In this document: piece after piece, positions 33,260 through 42,575 of the stretch
How positions within the stretch are numbered: position 1 is the stretch's first letter
Layout of the letters: the number at the start of each line of letters is the position of its first letter
Source: Prevotella sp.
Lineage (GTDB): Bacteria; Bacteroidota; Bacteroidia; Bacteroidales; Bacteroidaceae
NCBI GenBank assembly: GCA_017459445.1
Contig: JAFUDJ010000020.1
Location: 1-64,000, forward strand
Direction: 5' to 3'
Length of the DNA: 64,000 bases
Position numbers and translations under genes: made by a program
The notes under the pieces: model-generated
The model's input: only the letters and a program-made list of their open reading frames with translations
Told to the model about the DNA's origin: nothing
Databases searched by the model: none

Positions 33260-33325
33260 TCGGATTTCCGATTTTTCGATTTTTCGAGGTTTCGATATTT
33301 CGAAATTTCGATGTTTCGAAATTTT
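33260..33325 (-). repeat. Period-8 TCGAAANN array upstream of argH
   Basis: Read in the direction of argH, TCGAAA recurs every 8 nt with two variable bases between. The same type of array occurs at 41318-41383 and 51750-51790. Confidence 0.85.
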
Positions 33326-33326
33326 A

Positions 33327-33740
33327 TTAAACAAAAGGAATCTGCGAGAGAGCGTCAGCGATTTTCTCAACACCGTCCTGCAAGGGACCGCTGACCATGC
33401 CTTTCAGCATGAAGGGGATGTCGGCCTTGACGGTGACCTTCATCTTGCTGGTGGTCTCTGTCACGGGCAGCACCTGTATCCATACGTTGAAGGGCAGGGG
33501 CGACTGCTCCGTCTCGAACTTCACGCACTTGTTCTCTTCGCGCTCCACGATACGCAGTTTCAGCTGGCCTACGGGGGCAACATTGATGCTCACCGTGTCG
33601 CTGTCGAAGGCAAAGTCCTTTACCTTGTCTTCTGGCACGCGGTCGCGCACACGTTCCAAATTACTCAAATCACTGATATTGCGATAGACATCCTCCACGG
33701 GATAGGCTATCTGCTTTACACTGCTTTCAAACTTAGTCAT
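33327..33740 (-). CDS. SRPBCC-fold small-ligand or lipid-binding protein
   Basis: A 137-residue protein of the SRPBCC/START-like superfamily (polyketide cyclase/dehydrase type). The opening (FESSVKQIAYPVEDVYRNISDLSNLERV) is the usual first strand and helix pair, and KIADALSQ in the last helix closes the cavity. Its ligand is unknown. It overlaps the end of pyrE by 8 nt, so the two are probably translated together. No signal peptide; likely cytoplasmic. Confidence 0.82.
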   Translation of the reverse strand: MTKFESSVKQIAYPVEDVYRNISDLSNLERVRDRVPEDKVKDFAFDSDTVSINVAPVGQLKLRIVEREENKCVKFETEQSPLPFNVWIQVLPVTETTSKMKVTVKADIPFMLKGMVSGPLQDGVEKIADALSQIPFV

Positions 33741-34371
33741 TCTGTTTCCAGGTACTTGGTGACTTGCGCCACTCGTTTAACACTTCTATTTCTTCGGGCT
33801 TGATGTAGCCCGTCTCGGCAGCCTGTTCCAGTACAGCCTGATAGTCGCTCAGTGTGATAAGCCGCACGCTGGCTTCGCGGAACGCCGCCTCTGCCACGGG
33901 GAATCCGTAGGTAAACGAGGCCACCATGCCGATGACCTCCACGCCGTATTCACGCAAAGCGGCTACGGCTTTCAGACTACTACCGCCCGTGCTGATGAGG
34001 TCTTCGACTACCACGACCTTGGCACCCTGTCTTAGCTCGCCTTCCACTTGGTTACCCATGCCGTGGTCTTTCGGCTTCGGACGGACGTAGGCATAGGGCA
34101 GTCCTAGCTCGTCGGCCACCAAAGCCCCTTGTGCAATGGCTCCCGTGGCGACACCCGCCACGGCCTCAGCCTCAGGGAAGTTCTCCTGAATGAGGTGGCA
34201 CAGCTCCAGTTTGACAAACGACCGTACGTCAGCGTATCCGAGCGTCTTGCGATTATCGGTATAGATGGGCGATTTCCAGCCTGAGGCCCAGGTGAAAGGC
34301 TCTTGCGGCTGTAGCTTGATGGCGCGGATGTCCATCAGTTTCTGTGCGAAAATCTTCTTGATAGTATCCAT
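33733..34371 (-). CDS. pyrE: Orotate phosphoribosyltransferase
   Basis: A 212-residue enzyme that joins orotate to PRPP to make OMP in pyrimidine synthesis. The PRPP motif is VVVVEDLISTGGSS, and AGVATGAIAQGA and YVRPKPKDHG are typical of OPRTase. The start at 34371 (MDTIKKIF) fits the promoter box at 34402-34409; the longer frame to 34404 overlaps it. It is the first gene of the cluster pyrE-SRPBCC-argH-lipoprotein. Confidence 0.96.
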   Translation of the reverse strand: MDTIKKIFAQKLMDIRAIKLQPQEPFTWASGWKSPIYTDNRKTLGYADVRSFVKLELCHLIQENFPEAEAVAGVATGAIAQGALVADELGLPYAYVRPKPKDHGMGNQVEGELRQGAKVVVVEDLISTGGSSLKAVAALREYGVEVIGMVASFTYGFPVAEAAFREASVRLITLSDYQAVLEQAAETGYIKPEEIEVLNEWRKSPSTWKQND

Positions 34372-34401
34372 TTCTGATAGTTTGTTTTGTCCTAATGGCG
34401 G

Positions 34402-34409
34402 CAAAGGTA
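34402..34409 (-). promoter_or_regulatory. pyrE promoter box
   Basis: The minus strand reads TACCTTTG, 30 nt upstream of the ATG at 34371. Confidence 0.75.
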
Positions 34410-34489
34410 CGAAATAAAATAGGAAATAAGAAATAAAAAATTAAAATTATCCTTAAACCTTATTATTGTTAATGCGTCAAAATAAGGTT

Positions 34490-36982
34490 ATGAAAAGAAT
34501 TCTTTTGGCAATGATACTGGCTTCCGCTGTGCTGGCGGCGTTCGCGCAGGGTACGGTGAGAGGGAAGGTGATGGACAAGCAGACCGACGAGGCCATGCAG
34601 TTTGTCAATGTCGTGGTGCAGACGACGGCGGGCAAGATGGTGAAGGGGGCCATTACGGATGCTTCCGGTCAGTTTGTGGTGAACGGCTTGCCTGACGGTG
34701 TCTACCGTTTGCAGGTGTCGTTCGTTGGATACAAGACACTGATGCGCAGTTTCACGCTATCGGCGCAACATCGTCGCGAACACTTCAATGCCCTCTACCT
34801 CAGCGAGGATGCAACGACGCTGAAGGAAGTGCAGATAACGGGTCAGCGCTCGCAGATGAAGCTGGAAGTGGACCGTAAGACTTTCACCGTCGACCAGGTG
34901 TTGGCAGCAGCCGGCGGCAATGTGACCGACCTGTTGGAAAACATTCCCAGCATTGAAGTGACGACAGACGGCGAGATTTCACTGCGTGGCAACAGTAGCG
35001 TGGAGGTATGGATAAACGGCAAGGCCAGCGGGCTCACGACGGACAACCGCTACGAGATACTGCAGCAGATTCCCGCAGAGTCGATAGAGAAGATAGAGGT
35101 TATCGACAACCCCTCGGCCAAATATTCGCCGGAAGGGTCGGCAGGCATCATCAATATTGTGCTGAAGCGCGACCGTAAGGCCGGCTACTATGGTTCGCTA
35201 CAGGCAGGGGCCAACAACCAGAAGGGGTGGAACGTCGGTGGCAACATCAATTACTCCAGCGGTGTGCTTGATGCCTATGCCAATGTGGGCTATCGCCGCC
35301 GCCGTGGCAATGGCGGCTCGGAGAGCCAGCAGCACTACAAGCAGACCAGCCAGTACCAGAACAACGATGAGGACCGTTCTAACAAAGGGGGCGGACTATT
35401 TGCCCGCATGGGTCTGACTTGGCACTTCACCAAGAACGACGACCTCACACTGGGTGGCATGACCCTGCAGGGAAAACGGAGCGACGGCAGCACCTCACTC
35501 TATCGTTACGGAGCCATCGGCGCCCAGCAGGATGACTACCGCATGTTCCGCCAGACGTCGGGCGATGGCAACAACCACATGTATCACGGCGAACTGGGCT
35601 ATGAACACCGCTTCAGCGAGCAGCATAAGCTGACGGCCCATGCGGAATACAACCGCTGGATGAGCGACAACGATAACATCTATCAGGACTCCACATGGTA
35701 TATGGCCGTCATGCCGCATACAGCCACGTATAGCTACCAACTGCGCCCTCTGCACATCCGCAACCGCTCGTGGGAGGTGAAGGTGGACTATGAGAACCAG
35801 TTGTCGGAGAGTGTTAAGCTGGAGGCAGGCTACAACGGGCGCTTCTCTCACGAGGATACACCGCAGGAGTCATGGGCGGCACCTGACTGGGACGGCTCGT
35901 ACATGGTGGAGGACGCGGCCTATTACAACCGCTTTATCTATGATATGGACACGCATGCCCTCTATGCCACGGCCAATGTGAAGCTTGGCCGGCTGGGCAT
36001 CATGGCAGGACTGCGTGGCGAATACTGGAAAGTCAATACCGAGAGCTATGACTATGCACAGGAATATCTGGGGGCACCGCGCAACGACCCTTACAAAAAG
36101 GACTTCTTCCAGCTGTTTCCTTCGCTGTTCCTGAACTACAACCTCACGGAGACGGCCCAGCTCCAGCTGAACTATACACGGCGCCTGCGGCGTCCGTGGG
36201 GTGGGGAACTGAACTCCTTCCGCAATACCCGCGACGCCTCAATGGTGGAGTTCGGTAATCCGGAGCTGACGCCGGAATACACGCATTCACTGTCGCTGAA
36301 CTTCCTGAAGACATGGGCGCAGCATACGCTCAGCATTTCAACCTACTACCGTCCCACGACGGATGTCATGCAGCGCATCCGCTACCAGAACGCAGAGGAC
36401 GGCATGATGTACATGACGCGGATGAACCTGACCAAGCGGCAAAGTCTGGGCGTGGAGATTATCGGAAAGAACAAGCTGTGGCGCATCCTCGACCTGACCA
36501 CGACGCTCAACGGATACTATAACAAGCTGGATGGCTTCTCGTATGTCATCGACGGCCAGGCCGTAACGGGCGAGGGCGACGAAAGCTTCTCATGGGATGC
36601 CCGCATGCTGGCCTCCGTCATCCTGCCTTACGACATCTCTGTGCAGGCTACTGGCAATTACCGCTCACGTGGCGTCATCACGCAAGGCTATCGCAAACCT
36701 AATGCCTCGCTCGACCTTGGCTTGCGCAAATCGTTCTTCAACAAGAAAATAGCGCTGTCGCTGAACTGGCGTGATGTGTTCAATACGCGCCATTGGGAGA
36801 ACTATACCGAGAGCGATACTTTTTGGCGCCACCAGAAAAACTGGCGCGACCCGCGCATCAACGTCCAGCTGACCTGGAACTTCGGCAATATGAATAACGA
36901 CCGGAAACGCGGACAGCGTGAAGAACTGCAGAGTGATGATTCGCAGCAGAGCGGCGGCTATGGCGGTGGCGGCGAGGAGTAA
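34490..36982 (+). CDS. TonB-dependent outer-membrane receptor
   Basis: An 830-residue receptor with signal peptide (MKRILLAMILASAVLAAFAQG). A CarboxypepD-regulatory-like domain (about 22-105, TVRGKVMDKQTDEAM) precedes the plug (about 115-225, with LLENIPSIEVTTDGEISLRGNSSVEVWINGK and EKIEVIDNPSAKYSPEGSAGIINI) and a beta barrel of the outer-membrane receptor type. It ends in a His-free Gln/Gly-rich tail. No SusD partner lies next to it, so it is probably a stand-alone importer of iron chelates, peptides or oligosaccharides. The ATG at 34466 is the alternative start. Confidence 0.88.
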   Translation: MKRILLAMILASAVLAAFAQGTVRGKVMDKQTDEAMQFVNVVVQTTAGKMVKGAITDASGQFVVNGLPDGVYRLQVSFVGYKTLMRSFTLSAQHRREHFNALYLSEDATTLKEVQITGQRSQMKLEVDRKTFTVDQVLAAAGGNVTDLLENIPSIEVTTDGEISLRGNSSVEVWINGKASGLTTDNRYEILQQIPAESIEKIEVIDNPSAKYSPEGSAGIINIVLKRDRKAGYYGSLQAGANNQKGWNVGGNINYSSGVLDAYANVGYRRRRGNGGSESQQHYKQTSQYQNNDEDRSNKGGGLFARMGLTWHFTKNDDLTLGGMTLQGKRSDGSTSLYRYGAIGAQQDDYRMFRQTSGDGNNHMYHGELGYEHRFSEQHKLTAHAEYNRWMSDNDNIYQDSTWYMAVMPHTATYSYQLRPLHIRNRSWEVKVDYENQLSESVKLEAGYNGRFSHEDTPQESWAAPDWDGSYMVEDAAYYNRFIYDMDTHALYATANVKLGRLGIMAGLRGEYWKVNTESYDYAQEYLGAPRNDPYKKDFFQLFPSLFLNYNLTETAQLQLNYTRRLRRPWGGELNSFRNTRDASMVEFGNPELTPEYTHSLSLNFLKTWAQHTLSISTYYRPTTDVMQRIRYQNAEDGMMYMTRMNLTKRQSLGVEIIGKNKLWRILDLTTTLNGYYNKLDGFSYVIDGQAVTGEGDESFSWDARMLASVILPYDISVQATGNYRSRGVITQGYRKPNASLDLGLRKSFFNKKIALSLNWRDVFNTRHWENYTESDTFWRHQKNWRDPRINVQLTWNFGNMNNDRKRGQREELQSDDSQQSGGYGGGGEE

Positions 36983-37031
36983 AATTTAGTTAATGATATA
37001 TAAACGGCAGAGAGGATTATGATTTTTTTCT

Positions 37032-37039
37032 TACCTTTG
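37032..37039 (+). promoter_or_regulatory. Promoter box of the large lipoprotein gene
   Basis: TACCTTTG, 33 nt upstream of the ATG at 37073. Confidence 0.7.
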
Positions 37040-37072
37040 CAATAATATATTAAACAATTAGATATAAGTGAA

Positions 37073-39154
37073 ATGAGAAAGAGAAAATTAAGGTTTGTGC
37101 TATTTGTATCTATGGTACTTGTAGTGTTTGTCAGTTTTAGTTGTAGCAAATCAACAGATGGTGATGGCAAGAAAGAAGGCGGCGATAAGTCTACCGAGGA
37201 GTTGTTATCGAGAGAAATCCCTGTTGACTTGGCAATAGAAGATGTTGGGGACAAAACACTAAATATCGTAACAATTGGCGGCTCTCAGACTGCTGAGGAT
37301 GGAGGGAATGTAATAACTGTTGTTAAAAATGAGAAACCTCAATGGGTGTTTGTCACTAATGCCAACGACGATGTCGTGATGATGGCTCGTAAAGTGTTAG
37401 CCGAGAATCAGCAGTTGACTATTGATGCTCGCACTACTGCTATTGCAATGGTAGCTATTCATCCATTAGTCGCACCCATTGTTGAAGACTACGACCAGTT
37501 GGAAAAACTCATAGAAGAGAATCCTCATTTCCCAGCTCTACTTGTTGCCGTAGAAAATAGCATAGAAAAAATGGGTAATCTTTTTGCGCAGGACAACTAC
37601 AGCATTGCAGTTGCCTTGAGCGAATTACTAGATGATTTATGCGAAGATCCTTCGGACATTATCCAAACGTCGCGCGCTAGTATGGCAACAAGAGCATCGT
37701 CTGTTAACGTAAATTCCTATCCAATGGAAGTCACTATGTCTGGGAAAAACGTTACCATGCGTATGACAGGTCTTGCTCCATCTTACTATGGTACAGTCAC
37801 AACACCGTCTGGAGAGACACAGAACTTGTCAGTAAGGACAGCAACAGACTATTCAGGATGGCAGTGGATAAAGAAAGGTATTGACTGGATGAAAGACCGG
37901 GAACAGGAAGTGAACTATGGAAATCCTGTCACTGTATCTCTTTCCGCTATAGGTAACTACAAGTTCAGTCTTTCTAAGAACAACATAAAAGGCTATGGCG
38001 ATTTTGGATTACAGATTTTTATAAACATCAGCAATGCCTGTGGTTTGCCGGATTGGTCGAATTATGCCGAGGCTATTAAAGAACAAATTGGGGAATATGT
38101 TGGAGAAGTACTATTGGGCAAGCAGGAATTTAGTTGGGAGGATTGCTTGGAAATGACCGTAAGTATTACCAGTTCAATACTTGCTGACAATCTAAGCCTC
38201 CAGCACGAGTGGAAGGGTGACGAATTTTCAAAAAGTATAGGGAACATGTTTAAAAAATTTGCCACGGCTTTCAACTACTATGACAAGATTTCCAATGGTG
38301 CAAATGCTGCTGGTAGGATTGCGTGGTTTTTCACAGCACCCGAAGACATCAACTTCTGCTTAAGCTCATATAGCAGTGGTATCCATTCCTGTAGCGAGGC
38401 ATATATTGATGTGGTAGGTGGAAACGAACAGGAAGGTGAGGCAAATCAAGCTCTTCTCTTACCCCTGAAGGTTCGCGTACGTATGCTTGACGAACAAGGG
38501 CAGGAAATCCCCAATGTTTACATGAAAGTGAAATTCAAAGTAGTTGAAGGTAGCGGCTCCGTATCTACAGAGATGGTCGGTACTGATAGCGAAGCCAGTG
38601 TATATTGGACATTAGGCGAAGGAGAACCTGGCGACATCCAAAAAGTGGAAGCTTTCATAGTAGACGTAATAACAGGTGAACAGATTACAGAGCCTGTAGT
38701 GTTTACCGCCAAATTAAAGAAGTCAAGCGATATTACAATACGCCTTGATTGGCATAAGCTTAGCGGAAATACGGACATTGACTTACACGTGATTGATCCT
38801 TTTGGTTATGAGATTTACTTTGCAAATTCAAGTTCTTATAGGTCGGGAGGCTGGTTGGACAGAGACGATGTCGTAGGCCCCGGCCCAGAACACATTTATT
38901 TTGAAAATGCTCCCGCAGGCGATTACCAAGTAAAAGTCCATTACTATGGCAGTGAGACAAGGGCTGTCACCACCTATCGTGTTACAGTTACTGCACTGGG
39001 GCAGACAAGGACATATTCTGGTTCCATAGCTTATCATCAGTTGATTCCTATAACAACCATTACTATTCCTTCTTCCCCAACCCGCTCAGAACAATTGTTA
39101 TTCCGGCAGCCAATAGAACTTCCTTCGTGGAAGGAGTATCCTCTCAAGAATTAG
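37073..39154 (+). CDS. Large lipoprotein with a DUF2135/YfaP-like C-terminal domain
   Basis: A 693-residue lipoprotein (lipobox FVSFSC-SK). It has an N-terminal beta region, a helical middle (about 270-430), an Ig-like segment (near 460-555, VRVRMLDEQGQEIPNVYMKVKF) and a C-terminal domain with DIDLHVIDPFGYEIYF and PAGDYQVKVHYYG, the pattern of the YfaP/DUF2135 family. It is A+T-richer than its neighbours, with different codon use, which suggests horizontal acquisition. The function is unknown; a surface role is likely. Confidence 0.78.
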   Translation: MRKRKLRFVLFVSMVLVVFVSFSCSKSTDGDGKKEGGDKSTEELLSREIPVDLAIEDVGDKTLNIVTIGGSQTAEDGGNVITVVKNEKPQWVFVTNANDDVVMMARKVLAENQQLTIDARTTAIAMVAIHPLVAPIVEDYDQLEKLIEENPHFPALLVAVENSIEKMGNLFAQDNYSIAVALSELLDDLCEDPSDIIQTSRASMATRASSVNVNSYPMEVTMSGKNVTMRMTGLAPSYYGTVTTPSGETQNLSVRTATDYSGWQWIKKGIDWMKDREQEVNYGNPVTVSLSAIGNYKFSLSKNNIKGYGDFGLQIFINISNACGLPDWSNYAEAIKEQIGEYVGEVLLGKQEFSWEDCLEMTVSITSSILADNLSLQHEWKGDEFSKSIGNMFKKFATAFNYYDKISNGANAAGRIAWFFTAPEDINFCLSSYSSGIHSCSEAYIDVVGGNEQEGEANQALLLPLKVRVRMLDEQGQEIPNVYMKVKFKVVEGSGSVSTEMVGTDSEASVYWTLGEGEPGDIQKVEAFIVDVITGEQITEPVVFTAKLKKSSDITIRLDWHKLSGNTDIDLHVIDPFGYEIYFANSSSYRSGGWLDRDDVVGPGPEHIYFENAPAGDYQVKVHYYGSETRAVTTYRVTVTALGQTRTYSGSIAYHQLIPITTITIPSSPTRSEQLLFRQPIELPSWKEYPLKN

Positions 39155-39194
39155 TAAAAGGTATGTTTAGGAAAGATTTAGTTAAATAATCATA

Positions 39195-39229
39195 AAACGT
39201 GCGACGACCGGTAAGACCGTCGCACGTTT
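39195..39229 (+). terminator. Terminator before the ribosomal protein operon
   Basis: A perfect 12-bp stem (39195-39206 with 39218-39229) ends in TTTT. Confidence 0.88.
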
Positions 39230-39244
39230 TACATAAAAAAGTAG

Positions 39245-39252
39245 TACCTTTG
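39245..39252 (+). promoter_or_regulatory. Promoter box of the rplM operon
   Basis: TACCTTTG, giving a leader of about 200 nt before rplM at 39460. Confidence 0.75.
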
Positions 39253-39259
39253 CAGTCCG

Positions 39260-39400
39260 ATTATTGGGGGAGAGACTTAGAATCCCCCGTGAGCCGTGTG
39301 TAAATAGTGGTGTCTTTGGCCGGGCACGACGGTTTGTGAATCACGCCTCAGCACAGACGTTAGACTACAAGCAGGGAGTTAGACCTCTGCGTGTAGTAGT
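39260..39400 (+). ncRNA. Structured leader of the rplM operon (putative ribosomal-protein autoregulatory leader)
   Basis: The leader folds into at least two good helices: GGGGGA (39266-39271) with TCCCCC (39283-39288), and an 11-nt pair of arms 39364-39374 with 39387-39397 (ACTACA/TGTAGT outside, GCAG/CTGC inside). A long structured leader before rplM points to regulation by L13 or S9. L13 leaders of Bacteroidota have been described in the literature, but I cannot check whether this one belongs to them. Confidence 0.6.
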
Positions 39401-39459
39401 TCATGTGCATAACGAGAAAGAAAAATAAATGTTTTTTAGTAGTAAAATTAAACAAAGAA

Positions 39460-39927
39460 ATGAACACTTTAAGTTACAAGACTGTTTCCGTATCGAAGGA
39501 AGCTGCCCGCGAGCAGAAAGAATGGCTCGTGATTGACGCTACCGACCAGGTGGTAGGCCGTCTTGCTTCGAAGGTCGCAAAGATTATTCGCGGAAAGTAC
39601 AAGCCCACCTTCACTCCTAACCAGGACTGTGGCGACAACGTAATTATCATCAATGCCCAGAAGATTGTCTTCACGGGTAAGAAAGAGACCGACAAGGTGT
39701 ACACTCGCTACACGGGCTATCCCGGTGGCCAGCGCTTCAACACGCCTGCCGAGCTGCGCAAGAAGCCCTTCGGTACAGAGCGCATCCTGAAGCATGCCGT
39801 GAAGGGTATGCTGCCCAAAGGCCCCCTTGGCCGCGCACTGCTGAACAACCTCTATGTATACGAGGGAACCGAGCATCCGCACGAGGCTCAGAAGCCCAAG
39901 GCTATCGACATCAACCAGTACAAGTAA
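39460..39927 (+). CDS. rplM: 50S ribosomal protein L13
   Basis: A 155-residue early-assembly protein of the large subunit. Motifs WLVIDATDQVVGRLASKVAKIIRGK (read in parts) and KGMLPKGPLGR are diagnostic. I set the start at 39460 (MNTLSYKTVSV), because the in-frame ATG at 39403 lies in the structured leader. It is the first gene of rplM-rpsI-rpsB-tsf, all on the plus strand. Confidence 0.97.
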   Translation: MNTLSYKTVSVSKEAAREQKEWLVIDATDQVVGRLASKVAKIIRGKYKPTFTPNQDCGDNVIIINAQKIVFTGKKETDKVYTRYTGYPGGQRFNTPAELRKKPFGTERILKHAVKGMLPKGPLGRALLNNLYVYEGTEHPHEAQKPKAIDINQYK

Positions 39928-39954
39928 ATTAGAAACAACAAATAGAAAATAAAG

Positions 39955-40341
39955 ATGGAATACATCAATGCAATAGGTCGTCGCAAGAGCTCGGTAGCTC
40001 GCGTTTATTTGTCAGAAGGTACTGGCAAGATTACGATTAACAAGAAGGACTTGGAGGTTTATTTCCCCTCTGCCATCCTGCAGTACGTGGTGAAGCAGCC
40101 GCTGAACCTGCTGGAGGTCGCTGAGAAATACGACATCAAGGCTAACCTCGACGGCGGTGGCTTCACCGGTCAGAGTCAGGCCTTGCGTCTGGCTATCGCC
40201 CGCGCCCTGGTTAAAATCAATGCCGAGGACAAGAAGAACCTGAAGGACCATGGCTTCCTGACCCGCGATGCCCGTGAGGTTGAGCGTAAGAAGCCCGGAC
40301 AGCCAAAGGCTCGTCGCCGCTTCCAGTTCAGTAAACGTTAA
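39955..40341 (+). CDS. rpsI: 30S ribosomal protein S9
   Basis: A 128-residue small-subunit protein. The GRRKSSVARVYLSEG opening, GGGFTGQSQALRLAIARAL (in parts) and the C-terminal FQFSKR with the tail that reaches the P-site tRNA are typical. It follows rplM by 27 nt, the usual pair. Confidence 0.97.
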   Translation: MEYINAIGRRKSSVARVYLSEGTGKITINKKDLEVYFPSAILQYVVKQPLNLLEVAEKYDIKANLDGGGFTGQSQALRLAIARALVKINAEDKKNLKDHGFLTRDAREVERKKPGQPKARRRFQFSKR

Positions 40342-40458
40342 TATACTGGACAGTTTAGTATCTAAACCGATTGGATTCTGGCAAGACTACCATTCGGTTG
40401 ATTCTAACAAAGCAGAATTAAAAAAGAAAGTAAACACCCAAAAACAAAAGAAACAACA

Positions 40459-41307
40459 ATGGCAAGAACAAATTTTGAACAGTTGCTGCAGGCTGGCTGC
40501 CACTTCGGCCACCTGAAGCGTAAGTGGAACCCCGCCATGGCTCCCTACATCTATACCGAGCGTAACGGTATTCATATTATCGACCTGCACAAGACCGTCA
40601 TCAAGATTGACGAGGCTGCAGATGCCCTGAAGCAGATTGCCAAGAGTGGCAAGAAGATTCTGTTCGTCGCTACTAAAAAACAGACTAAGGAAATCATCGC
40701 CGAGAAGGCTCAGAGCGTTGGTATGCCTTACGTGACAGAGCGCTGGCCGGGTGGTATGTTGACCAACTTCCCGACTATCCGCAAGGCCGTGAAGAAAATG
40801 GCGAACATCGACAAGCTGATGCAGGATGGCACTTATGCAAACCTCTCAAAGCGCGAGTTGCTGCAGGTGACCCGTCAGCGCGCCAAGCTGGAGAAGAACC
40901 TCGGTTCTATCGTTGACCTGACCCGTCTGCCCAGCGCACTTTTCGTGGTTGACGTGATGAAGGAGCAGATTGCCGTTCGTGAGGCTAACCGTCTCGGCAT
41001 TCCCGTGTTCGGTATCGTCGACACCAACTCTGAACCCAAGAATATTGACTTCGTTATCCCCGCTAACGACGATGCCAAGGACTCTGTAGAGATTATCCTC
41101 TCTGCCTGCTGCGCCGCTATCAATGAGGGTATCGAGGAGCGCAAGGTGGAGAAGGCTGACGAGAAAGCTGCCGACGCACAGGCTGAGGCTGAAGCTGCCG
41201 AGAAGGCTCCCCGTCAGGCCCGCCGTCCCCGCAAGGCTGCTGAAGAGGCTGCCGAAGCTCCCGTAGCCGAGGAGGCAAATGCTGAAGAGGCACCTGCCGC
41301 TGAGTAA
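40459..41307 (+). CDS. rpsB: 30S ribosomal protein S2
   Basis: A 282-residue small-subunit protein. GCHFGHLKRKWNP, RWPGGMLTNFPTI and VVDVMKEQIAVREANRLGIP (in parts) are diagnostic. The last 60 residues are an Ala/Glu-rich extension (ADAQAEAEAAEKA...) that is longer than in E. coli. It is separated from rpsI by 117 nt and followed by tsf after a period-8 repeat spacer. Confidence 0.97.
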   Translation: MARTNFEQLLQAGCHFGHLKRKWNPAMAPYIYTERNGIHIIDLHKTVIKIDEAADALKQIAKSGKKILFVATKKQTKEIIAEKAQSVGMPYVTERWPGGMLTNFPTIRKAVKKMANIDKLMQDGTYANLSKRELLQVTRQRAKLEKNLGSIVDLTRLPSALFVVDVMKEQIAVREANRLGIPVFGIVDTNSEPKNIDFVIPANDDAKDSVEIILSACCAAINEGIEERKVEKADEKAADAQAEAEAAEKAPRQARRPRKAAEEAAEAPVAEEANAEEAPAAE

Positions 41308-41317
41308 TCAAGTCGTA

Positions 41318-41383
41318 TTTCGAAATCTCGAAACTTCGAGCCCTCGAAACTCCGAAATCTCGAAATACCGAAACATCGAAACA
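41318..41383 (+). repeat. Period-8 TCGAAANN array between rpsB and tsf
   Basis: Eight or so units of TCGAAA plus two variable bases, read in the direction of tsf. It is the same class as 33260-33325 and 51750-51790. Confidence 0.88.
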
Positions 41384-41412
41384 TAATAATAACGAAAAGA
41401 AAGAAAATAATT

Positions 41413-42408
41413 ATGGCTATTTCAATAGACGATATCAAGAAGCTTCGCGCCATGACAGGCGCAGGTCTGGCTGACGTGAAGAAGGCTCTGACCGAGGCCG
41501 AGGGCGACTTCGACAAGGCTAAGGAGCTGCTCCGTGAGCGTGGCCTGGCTATCGCTGCCAAGCGTAGCGACCGTGAGACTTCCAATGGTTGTGTACTCGT
41601 AAAGGCTGTCGACGGCTTTGCTGCCATGATTGCCCTGAAGTGCGAGACCGACTTCGTGGCTAATGGTGCCGACTTCATCGCTCTGACGCAGAGCATCCTT
41701 GACGCTGCCGTTGCCAACAAGTGCAAGGACATCGAGGCTGTCAAGGCTCTCGACATCAACGGCCAGAGCGCCCAGGAGGCTGTCACACAGCGCTCGGGTA
41801 TCACCGGCGAGAAGATGGAGCTGGACGGTTACCTCGTACTCGAGGGTGACAACATTGAGGTCTACGACCACATGGGCAAGCACACCCTGTGCACCATGGT
41901 ACAGACCAATAAGCCTGCCGCAGAGCAGGGACACCTCGTTGCCATGCAGGTGGCTGCCATGAAGCCCGTTGCACTGGATGCCCAGAGCATTGACCAGAAG
42001 ATTCTGGACGAGGAGTACAAGACGGCTGTCGAGAAGACCAAGCTGGAGCAGGTGCAGAAGTTTGTGGACATGAAGCTGAAGAAGGCTGGCATCAACCCCA
42101 ACCTCGTTGACTCAGAGGACCACATCGAGAGCAACACCAGCAAGGGCTGGCTTACACCGGAGCAGGCCGACGAGGCTCGCAAAATCATTGCCGAGGCCAA
42201 GGCCGAGGGCGAGGCTCAGCTGAAGATGCCTATGATTGAGGGCATTGCCAAGGGCCGTGTGGAGAAGTTCAAGAAGGAGAACTGCCTCGTTGACCAGGAG
42301 TTCCAGTTCGGTGACGGTGACAAGGCTACTGTTTCCCAGTGGCTCGCCAAGCAGGACAAGGAGCTGAAGATTACCGACTTCAAGCGCTTTACACTGGTGG
42401 CTGACTAA
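41413..42408 (+). CDS. tsf: Elongation factor Ts
   Basis: A 331-residue guanine nucleotide exchange factor for EF-Tu. The opening MAISIDDIKKLRAMTGAGLADVKKAL (in parts) and ALKCETDFVANGADF are diagnostic. It closes the rplM-rpsI-rpsB-tsf operon and is followed by a 17-bp terminator. The length is about 50 residues longer than E. coli Ts, usual for Bacteroidota. Confidence 0.97.
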   Translation: MAISIDDIKKLRAMTGAGLADVKKALTEAEGDFDKAKELLRERGLAIAAKRSDRETSNGCVLVKAVDGFAAMIALKCETDFVANGADFIALTQSILDAAVANKCKDIEAVKALDINGQSAQEAVTQRSGITGEKMELDGYLVLEGDNIEVYDHMGKHTLCTMVQTNKPAAEQGHLVAMQVAAMKPVALDAQSIDQKILDEEYKTAVEKTKLEQVQKFVDMKLKKAGINPNLVDSEDHIESNTSKGWLTPEQADEARKIIAEAKAEGEAQLKMPMIEGIAKGRVEKFKKENCLVDQEFQFGDGDKATVSQWLAKQDKELKITDFKRFTLVAD

Positions 42409-42432
42409 GCCGCTGCTGTCAATCCAAGAATA

Positions 42433-42474
42433 GAGTAGGAGGTAAACACCATGATGAGTGTTTACCTCCTACTC
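42433..42474 (+). terminator. Terminator of the rplM-tsf operon
   Basis: A perfect 17-bp stem (42433-42449 with 42458-42474) with an 8-nt loop and GATTTT after it. Confidence 0.95.
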
Positions 42475-42575
42475 GATTTTGAAGCATAGGGAACCTGTAT
42501 CGAATTGAATGTTCGACAAACGATGAGCATTTTGTCCGATTTTTATCAAATTATGTGCACGTCATTTTTTCTCTA

